From positions 62,001 through 126,000 of the forward strand of contig JANRIQ010000027.1 of NCBI GenBank assembly GCA_033764775.1: a stretch of DNA of 64,000 nucleotides, given 5' to 3'. Each line of letters begins with the position of its first letter. The stretch's first letter is position 1. Below the pieces are notes generated by a model. It made no database searches. It saw only the letters and a program-made list of their open reading frames with translations, and was not told where the DNA came from. Positions 58,266 through 64,000 of the stretch are shown here, piece by piece. This stretch comes from JAWXCE01 sp033764775 (lineage in GTDB: Bacteria > Pseudomonadota > Alphaproteobacteria > Rhizobiales > Rhodomicrobiaceae). A program made the translations under genes and the position numbers.

Positions 58266-61200
58266 ATGGGCATCTCACTGACATCGCTGGGCGTCTACGA
58301 GACCGGCGTTTTTGAAAACGGCGCGGCGGAAATCGTCGCGCATGATCCGATCAGCCAACGGCTTTTCGTGATCAACGCCAACTCGTCGACGATGGACATT
58401 CTCGATATCTCCAATCCAGGCGCGCCGACGCTCGTCACCCAGGTCAGCGTGTCCAATCCAAACAGCGTCAGCGTCAAAAACGGTCTCGTAGCCGTGGCGT
58501 CGGAAGCGGATGAGGGCGGCGTCGCCGGCTCGGTTGTGTTTTTCAACGCCGAGGGCCAGAATCTGGGCTCGGTCACGGTCGGCTTTCTCCCTGACAGCCT
58601 TGCCTTTTCGCCTGACGGAAAAACCATCGTCGTGGCGAATGAAGGCGAGAATTTTGAAGACGCAAACGGGGACCGCGTCGATCCGGAAGGCTCGATCAGC
58701 ATCATCGACGTCTCAGGCGGCGTCGCCAACGCCACGGTGACGACGCTCGGTTTTGACGCCTTTGTCGGCCAGGAGGACGCCCTGCGCGCCGAGGGCGTGC
58801 GCATCTTCCCCGGCCAGTCGGCGCTGACCGACATCGAGCCGGAGTTCGTCACCATCACGGCCGACAGCAAAACCGCATTTGTGACGCTCCAGGAAAACAA
58901 TGCCGTCGCGGTGGTCGACCTGGAAACCAAGCAGATCGTCGACATTCAGGCGGCGGGCTTCGTGGACCACTCCGCGGCTGGCTCGGGCATCGACGCAAGC
59001 GACCGGGACGGCGTCGACATCCGCACGCTCCCAGTGCAGGGCATCAGGATGCCGGACGGCGTGGCGACTTACACCGTCGGCGGCCAAACCTACTATGTGA
59101 CGGCGAACGAGGGCGACGCGCGCGACCTGTTCGGCGACGAAGTGCGCGCGTCCAGCGTGACGCTCGACCCGTCGAACCCGGCCGTCGGGCTGCAAGGCAA
59201 TAACGATCTGGGGCGTCTGAACATCTCCAACATCGACGGCGACACCGACGGCGACGGCGATTTCGACGCGCTCTTCTCCTACGGCTCGCGCAGCTTCACG
59301 ATTTTCGACGATCAGGGCAACGTGGTGTTCGATAGCGGCGACGACTTCGAGCAGCTCATCGCCCTGAACTTCCCCGACTACTTTAACTCCGACAGCGTCG
59401 ATAACTCGTCCCGCGACAGCCGCTCCGACAACAAAGGCCCGGAGCCGGAAGGTGTCGTCGTCGGCCAGATCGATGGCAAGGTTTACGCCTTCATCGGCCT
59501 GGAGCGCCAGGGCGGCGTGATGGTGTATGACGTCACGAACCCCGCCGCCTCAAGATTTGTGGACTACATCAACACGCGCGACTTCACCGCTGGCGACCTC
59601 ACCGCCGCCGCCGGTGACCTCGGACCTGAGGGCCTCGCCTTCATCTCCGCCAAAGACAGCCCCATCGACCAGCCGCTTCTCGCAGTGTCTAACGAAATCT
59701 CAGGTACAACCCGCATCTACAAAGTGGAGCCCGACGTGTTTACACTTCAAATCCTGCACGCATCCGATCTTGAAGGCGGCGTTGACGCCCTTGGCACAGC
59801 TCCGAACTTCGCCGCCATCGTCGACGCGCTCGACGACACCTATGACAACACCATCATACTGTCGGCTGGCGACAACTTCCTTTCCAGCCCATTCTTCAGC
59901 GCGTCTGGCGATCCCAGTCTGAACCCGATCCTGACCGCCGCTTACGAAGAGTTGTTCAACGCCGACCTCGGCACGATCACGGCTGGCGAAGGCCGCGTTG
60001 ACATCACGATCATGAACATTATCGGCTTCGACGCTTCCGCGCTCGGCAATCACGAGTTCGACCTGGGCACGAACCGTCTGAACGCGCTGATCGACGACGC
60101 CATTCCCACGACCAACTCGCTTGCTGGCACGACCTGGTTTGGCGCGCAGTTCCCTTACCTTTCCGCGAACCTCGACTTCTCGCAAGACCCGAACATCGCG
60201 GGCCGCTTCACCAGCAGCATCCTGCCCAGCACCGCTTATGACGCCAATCTTTCAAACCTGGCCGCGACCCGCGCCGCGCCGCGCATCGCCCCCGCCACGG
60301 TCATCGAGCAGGGCGGCGAACAGATCGGCGTCGTCGGCGCAACCACGCAACTGCTGGCTGGCATCTCCTCGCCCGGCCTGACCACCGTCATCGGCCCGGA
60401 CGCAAACGACATGCCCGCGCTGGCCGCGATCCTGCAGCCGACCATCGACGCGCTGATCGCCCAGGGCGTGAACAAGATCGTGCTCGTCTCTCACCTTCAG
60501 CAAATCGCACTCGAGCAAGCGCTGGCGCCATTGCTGCGCGGCGTTGACGTCATCATCGCGGGAGGCTCCAACACGCTTCTCGCCGACAGCAATGACGTGC
60601 TGAACCCAGGCGACACCGCCGACGGCAATTACCCGATCGTCACGGCGGGCGCCGATGGCAACACGACGCTCATCGTTTCAACCGATGGCGAGTACTCCTA
60701 TGTCGGCCGCCTTGTGATCGACTTCGACGCCAACGGCAACGTGATCACCAACAGCCTCAACGCAGCCGTCAATGGCGCTTTCGCGACGACCGATGCGGTT
60801 GTGGATAGCCTTTATGGAACAGCCGACCCATTCGCCGACGGAACGAAGGGCGGCGAGGTCAAAAAACTCACCGATGCCGTTCAAACCATCATCACGACAA
60901 AAGACGCTGTAACTTTTGGTGAAACCGCCGTCTATCTTGAAGGCCGCCGCGCCATCGTGCGAACCGAGGAAACCAACCTCGGCAACCTCTCGGCTGACGC
61001 CAACCTCGCCGCAACCAAGAAGCTCGACCCGAGTGTGGTCATCTCGCTGAAAAATGGCGGCGGCATCAGGGATTCCATTGGCGAGATTGACACAAACGGC
61101 ACGCTCCTTCCGCCGCAGGCCAACCCGCTTTCGGGCAAACAAACTGGCGAGGTCTCGGCGCTCGACATCGAAAACTCACTACGCTTCAACAACCAGCTTT

Positions 61201-62297
61201 CACTGGTCACCGTCACGGCGGCCGGTCTCGCCATCCTGATGGAGCACGCGGTTGCTGGCGTTGCGCCGGGCGCAACCCCTGGCCAGTTCGCTCAAGTGGG
61301 CGGCCTGTCCTACAGCTACGATGCGACGAAACAGGCGCAGACGGTTAGCGGTGGCGGCACGGCAGTCACACGTCCGGGCGAGCGCATCCAGAACCTCGCG
61401 ATCACCAACGAGAACGGCGACATCGTTGAAGTCATCGTGCGGGACGGCGAATTGGTCGGCGACCCGAACCGTGAGTTCCGCCTTGTCACGCTGAACTTCC
61501 TCGCGGGCGGCGGCGACAACTATCCGTTCGCGGCCATCGGCGCAAAAGACCGCGTCGACACCGGCATCGGCGAGCAGGACGCGCTGGAGCAGTTCTTCGC
61601 GGAGAACTTCGCCGAGACGCCGTTCAACGAAGCCGACACCCCGCAATCGCTTGACGAACGCATCCAGAACCTCGCCGCGCGCGAGGACGGCGTGCTCGAC
61701 GACGTGACCTTCGGCACCGACGGCGCGGATCGCCTCAAGGCCGAAAAAGCCGGCTCCAATATCCTCGCGGGCGACGGCGACGACACGGTTGTGGGCGACA
61801 AAGGCTCCGACACGCTCTCCGGCGGCGAAGGCAATGACTTCCTGCGCGGCGGCAAGGGCGACGACTTCATCTACGGCGGCGCCGGAAACGACACCCTCGA
61901 AGGCGACCGCGGCTTCGATGCGCTTGATGGAGGCGACGGCAACGACCGTCTGTTCGGCGACCGCGACGGCGACGTCATGTTCGGCGGCGCCGGAAACGAC
62001 ATCCTGTTTTCGGGCCGCGGCGACGACTCCTTGGCGGGCGGCGCCGGCTCGGACGTGTTCTTCATCACCACGAAAAGCGGCGTCGATGTGATCGTCGATT
62101 TCGAGACCGACCTGGACATCCTCGACCTGAGCGCCTTCCGCTTCGACAGCCTCGAAGATGCGTTGAGCACGGCGCAACAGGTCGCGACCGATGTGGTGTT
62201 CACCTTCAACAAGGGTGCGCTGACCATAAACAACGTGTTGATCGACGACTTCAATCAGGCCAATCTGATCTTTGATAAAGCCGACTCGATCGTTTAA
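58266..62297 (+). CDS. Secreted RTX protein: choice-of-anchor-I-type propeller plus 5'-nucleotidase/UshA-like phosphatase
   Basis: 1343 residues without an N-terminal signal peptide. Residues about 1-490 resemble the choice-of-anchor I propeller (LFVINANSSTMDILDISNPG, SLAFSPDGKTIVVANEGE, EPEGVVVGQIDGKVYAFIGL). Residues about 492-1130 are a metallophosphatase/5'-nucleotidase: LHASDLEGG, SAGDNFLSS, GNHEFD (594-599), LVSHLQQ, then the substrate domain (ETNLGNLSADA, LKNGGGIR, FLAGGGDNYPF). Residues about 1150-1265 hold glycine-rich RTX nonapeptides (GGEGNDFLRGG, GGAGNDTLEGD) that bind Ca2+. The acidic C terminus (IVDFETDLDILDLSAF, ending FDKADSIV) is typical of type I secretion signals. The first phosphatase motif has LHASDLEG rather than LHxNDxH, so activity is likely but unproven. 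Probably secreted to scavenge phosphate from nucleotides or esters. Confidence 0.85.
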   Translation: MGISLTSLGVYETGVFENGAAEIVAHDPISQRLFVINANSSTMDILDISNPGAPTLVTQVSVSNPNSVSVKNGLVAVASEADEGGVAGSVVFFNAEGQNLGSVTVGFLPDSLAFSPDGKTIVVANEGENFEDANGDRVDPEGSISIIDVSGGVANATVTTLGFDAFVGQEDALRAEGVRIFPGQSALTDIEPEFVTITADSKTAFVTLQENNAVAVVDLETKQIVDIQAAGFVDHSAAGSGIDASDRDGVDIRTLPVQGIRMPDGVATYTVGGQTYYVTANEGDARDLFGDEVRASSVTLDPSNPAVGLQGNNDLGRLNISNIDGDTDGDGDFDALFSYGSRSFTIFDDQGNVVFDSGDDFEQLIALNFPDYFNSDSVDNSSRDSRSDNKGPEPEGVVVGQIDGKVYAFIGLERQGGVMVYDVTNPAASRFVDYINTRDFTAGDLTAAAGDLGPEGLAFISAKDSPIDQPLLAVSNEISGTTRIYKVEPDVFTLQILHASDLEGGVDALGTAPNFAAIVDALDDTYDNTIILSAGDNFLSSPFFSASGDPSLNPILTAAYEELFNADLGTITAGEGRVDITIMNIIGFDASALGNHEFDLGTNRLNALIDDAIPTTNSLAGTTWFGAQFPYLSANLDFSQDPNIAGRFTSSILPSTAYDANLSNLAATRAAPRIAPATVIEQGGEQIGVVGATTQLLAGISSPGLTTVIGPDANDMPALAAILQPTIDALIAQGVNKIVLVSHLQQIALEQALAPLLRGVDVIIAGGSNTLLADSNDVLNPGDTADGNYPIVTAGADGNTTLIVSTDGEYSYVGRLVIDFDANGNVITNSLNAAVNGAFATTDAVVDSLYGTADPFADGTKGGEVKKLTDAVQTIITTKDAVTFGETAVYLEGRRAIVRTEETNLGNLSADANLAATKKLDPSVVISLKNGGGIRDSIGEIDTNGTLLPPQANPLSGKQTGEVSALDIENSLRFNNQLSLVTVTAAGLAILMEHAVAGVAPGATPGQFAQVGGLSYSYDATKQAQTVSGGGTAVTRPGERIQNLAITNENGDIVEVIVRDGELVGDPNREFRLVTLNFLAGGGDNYPFAAIGAKDRVDTGIGEQDALEQFFAENFAETPFNEADTPQSLDERIQNLAAREDGVLDDVTFGTDGADRLKAEKAGSNILAGDGDDTVVGDKGSDTLSGGEGNDFLRGGKGDDFIYGGAGNDTLEGDRGFDALDGGDGNDRLFGDRDGDVMFGGAGNDILFSGRGDDSLAGGAGSDVFFITTKSGVDVIVDFETDLDILDLSAFRFDSLEDALSTAQQVATDVVFTFNKGALTINNVLIDDFNQANLIFDKADSIV

Positions 62298-62316
62298 TAC
62301 AGTCGTGCACATTTGA

Positions 62317-62346
62317 GGCTCGCCGCGCTGCGGCGGGCCTTGTTTT
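62317..62346 (+). terminator. Rho-independent terminator between RTX and transporter genes
   Basis: GGCTCGCCGC (62317-62326) pairs with GCGGCGGGCC (62330-62339) around GCT, with one G-U pair, then TTGTTTT. It starts 20 bases after the RTX stop and would reduce read-through into the exporter gene. Confidence 0.8.
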
Positions 62347-62369
62347 AGGTAAAGCGTGAGCGTCGCCCC

Positions 62370-64000
62370 GTGACCTCGAAGAAACCGACCGTTCGCTCCC
62401 ACATCGAGATCGCGCTCGCCGAGTCACGCAAAATTTTCATCCTGGTCGGCGCGTTCAGCTTGGTGATCAACCTGCTGATGCTCACCGGCCCGCTTTATAT
62501 GCTCCAGATTTACGACCGCGTGCTCACGTCAGCGAGCCTCGACACGCTCGTCTTGCTGACCGCGCTGGCGACCGGCCTCATCTTCGCGCAGTCGCTGCTG
62601 GAGTTCGTGCGCAACCGCCTGCTCGCCCGACTCGCCACCCGGCTCGACAATCGGGTCAGCGTGCAGGTGATGGAGGCGGTCGTCACGCACAATCTGGCCA
62701 AGGAGAACCGCTCGGCGGGGCATTCCTTGCGCGATCTGGACACGCTGAAGGGCTTTTTGAGCGGCCCGGGCCTCGTCGCGTTTTTCGATGCGCCGTGGAC
62801 GCCGCTGTTTATGGCGGCGATCTTCCTCATCCATCCGCTTCTTGGCGTCGTGGCGCTCGCCGGCGGGCTCACCCTGTTCATCTTGACGGCGGTTGGCGAG
62901 ATCATGACCCGCCGCGCCTACGCCGATGCGAGCGTTCACGCTCAGGCGGGCGCAAGCTTCGCCGACGCGAGCCTGTCCAACGCCGAAGCCATCGAGGCCA
63001 TGGGCATGATGCCGCAGGTGCTCCGCCGCTGGCGCGCTCACCACGACGCCACGCTGGCGGCGACGGCGAAGGCGGCCGAGCGCGCCGCCGGCCTCACCGC
63101 CGCTGCCAAATTCCTGCGGCCGATCTTGCAGATCGCCATGCTCGGTTTCGGCGCGTGGCTCGTCATTCGGCAGGAGATCACGCCCGGCGTCATGATCGCG
63201 TCGTCGATCATCATGGGTCGCGCGCTCGCCCCCGTCGAGGCGCTCATCAGCCAATGGCGCAACATCGTTGCGGCTAGGAGCGTCTATGGGCGCCTGAAGG
63301 AGCTGCTGCAAACCGGCGCCGACGTCGGGGAGGCGATGTCGCTGCCCCGCCCGAGAGGGCGCCTCAGCGTTGAAAACGTCATCGCCGCGCCGCCCGGACA
63401 TTCCAAGGCCACCGTCCAGAACGTCTCCTTCGCGTTGGAGCCTGGCGAAACGCTTGGCGTGATCGGCCCGAGCGGAGCGGGCAAATCGACGCTGGCGCGA
63501 CTGCTTACCGGCGCATGGCGGCCCGTCGCGGGACAGGTGCGGCTTGATGGCGTGAACATCGCCAAATGGCGCTCCGCCGAGCGCGGGCCGTTCGTCGGAT
63601 ATCTGCCGCAAGGGGTGGAGCTTTTCGAGGGCACGGTCGCGGAGAACATCGCGCGGCTCGGCGAGCCGGTGTCCGAGATGGTGCTGAAAGCTGCGGCCGA
63701 AGCCGGCGCGCATGACATGATTTTGCGGCTCTCGGAAGGTTACGAGACCCGCATCGGGCCGGGTGGGCGCACCCTTTCCGCCGGGCAGCGTCAGCGTGTG
63801 GCGCTGGCGCGCGCGCTTTACGGCGACCCGGCCTTCATCGTGCTTGACGAACCCAACGCCAACCTCGATCAGGAGGGCGAACAGGCCCTGCGCCGCGCCA
63901 TTCTGACGGTGAAGGCGCGCGGCGCGACCGTCATCCTCATCGCCCATCACACCAGCATTCTCGGCGTGTGCGACAAGCTCCTGGTGCTCCAGAACGGGCG
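62370..64000 (+). CDS. Type I secretion system permease/ATPase (PrtD/HlyB-type), 3' end outside window
   Basis: 543 residues visible, open to the window end. GTG 62370 starts MTSKKPTVRSHIEIALAESR. An ABC exporter membrane domain with helices about 22-45 (FILVGAFSLVINLLMLTGP) and 53-80, the PrtD-type block LYMLQIYDRVLTSASLDTL, and SGPGLVAFFDAPWTP. The nucleotide-binding domain has Walker A GPSGAGKST, Q-loop YLPQG, signature LSAGQRQR, Walker B FIVLDEPNANLD and switch His in IAHH. It lacks the C39 peptidase domain of bacteriocin exporters. Next to the RTX gene, it is the obvious candidate exporter; a membrane fusion protein gene is expected just beyond the window. Confidence 0.93.
   Translation, partial: MTSKKPTVRSHIEIALAESRKIFILVGAFSLVINLLMLTGPLYMLQIYDRVLTSASLDTLVLLTALATGLIFAQSLLEFVRNRLLARLATRLDNRVSVQVMEAVVTHNLAKENRSAGHSLRDLDTLKGFLSGPGLVAFFDAPWTPLFMAAIFLIHPLLGVVALAGGLTLFILTAVGEIMTRRAYADASVHAQAGASFADASLSNAEAIEAMGMMPQVLRRWRAHHDATLAATAKAAERAAGLTAAAKFLRPILQIAMLGFGAWLVIRQEITPGVMIASSIIMGRALAPVEALISQWRNIVAARSVYGRLKELLQTGADVGEAMSLPRPRGRLSVENVIAAPPGHSKATVQNVSFALEPGETLGVIGPSGAGKSTLARLLTGAWRPVAGQVRLDGVNIAKWRSAERGPFVGYLPQGVELFEGTVAENIARLGEPVSEMVLKAAAEAGAHDMILRLSEGYETRIGPGGRTLSAGQRQRVALARALYGDPAFIVLDEPNANLDQEGEQALRRAILTVKARGATVILIAHHTSILGVCDKLLVLQNG

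Noticed and set aside
57934..58281. 115-residue plus-strand frame between rpsB and the RTX gene
   Set aside because: Its end overlaps the RTX start in another frame, it has no ribosome-binding site, and the composition is Arg/Ser-rich noise.
61820..62060. Tandem DNA repeats, considered as a CRISPR or VNTR
   Set aside because: The repetition (for example GGCGGCGCCGGAAACGAC twice) is explained by the RTX nonapeptide codons; units are contiguous and coding, without spacers.
61200..62402. 400-residue minus-strand frame
   Set aside because: Mirror of the RTX repeat region; the glycine-aspartate repeats generate an open complement. No ribosome-binding site or family-like sequence.
62529..63950. 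473-residue minus-strand frame
   Set aside because: Antisense to the ABC exporter, which has all nucleotide-binding motifs on the plus strand. The translation is low complexity (Arg, Gly, His).

Overview
The window reads as core chromosome of a high-GC alphaproteobacterium, most likely a member of the Hyphomicrobiales (Rhizobiales). Supporting signs are: a short HisG paired with HisZ; a HisRS of the divergent alphaproteobacterial type (NEKPGPGRFRQF in the motif-2 loop); two small DUF465 (YdcH) proteins beside purEK; LpxI instead of LpxH; split pntAa/pntAb/pntB; an aa3-type oxidase subunit-IV-like microprotein upstream of pntAa; Cox15-type heme A synthase beside a DUF2842 protein; and the long order comEC / gltX-gltA / lpxB-lpxI-lpxA-fabZ-lpxD-bamA-rseP-dxr-cdsA-uppS-frr-pyrH-tsf-rpsB. 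Genus cannot be assigned from sequence reading alone.

Layout. 1-3011: end of a propionyl-CoA synthetase gene, a small membrane protein, and a Tat-exported molybdenum sulfite dehydrogenase with a monoheme cytochrome c behind a promoter that carries a perfect inverted repeat. 3065-6433: hisS-hisZ-hisG (minus). 6639-10201: two divergent DUF465 genes, purEK, yggT, folD. 10204-12836: tRNA-Ala(CGC), rpsU, a TPR lipoprotein, a membrane-anchored alpha/beta hydrolase and an orphan. 12865-16585: the transhydrogenase locus, with an unrelated gene lying between pntB and pntAb and a 47-residue microprotein at the head. 16757-24110: periplasmic orphans, metallophosphoesterase-argC, rplM-rpsI, thioesterase, CoA-binding protein-metY, ending in a palindromic repeat element. 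24115-29100: GST, membrane protein, ctaA, DUF2842 protein, an atypical NodB-like protein and a glycine-rich exported protein.

29161-34099 holds serine-glyoxylate aminotransferase facing a large FAD/Fe-S 2-hydroxyacid dehydrogenase and its GntR/FCD regulator, suggesting glyoxylate/serine or hydroxyacid metabolism. 34083-37322 is a small carotenoid cluster (crtI against crtE-crtZ) without crtB or crtY in view. 37327-57843 is the envelope, isoprenoid and translation super-cluster: lipid A (lpxA, B, D, I), fatty acid (fabZ), outer-membrane assembly (bamA), intramembrane protease (rseP), MEP pathway (dxr), CDP-diacylglycerol (cdsA), undecaprenyl-PP (uppS), UMP kinase, ribosome recycling, EF-Ts and S2. 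Both EF-Ts and S2 carry long low-complexity C-terminal tails; the EF-Ts tail is Lys/Ala/Pro-rich and resembles a histone H1 tail.

58266-64000 is the most accessory-looking part: a 1343-residue calcium-binding RTX exoprotein that joins a choice-of-anchor-I-type propeller to a 5'-nucleotidase/UshA-like phosphatase, followed after a terminator by a type I secretion ABC transporter cut by the window end. Together they look like a secreted phosphate- or nucleotide-scavenging enzyme and its exporter. No CRISPR array, prophage, IS element, plasmid origin or obvious defence island was seen. All assignments rest on reading motifs and gene order; no database search was run.
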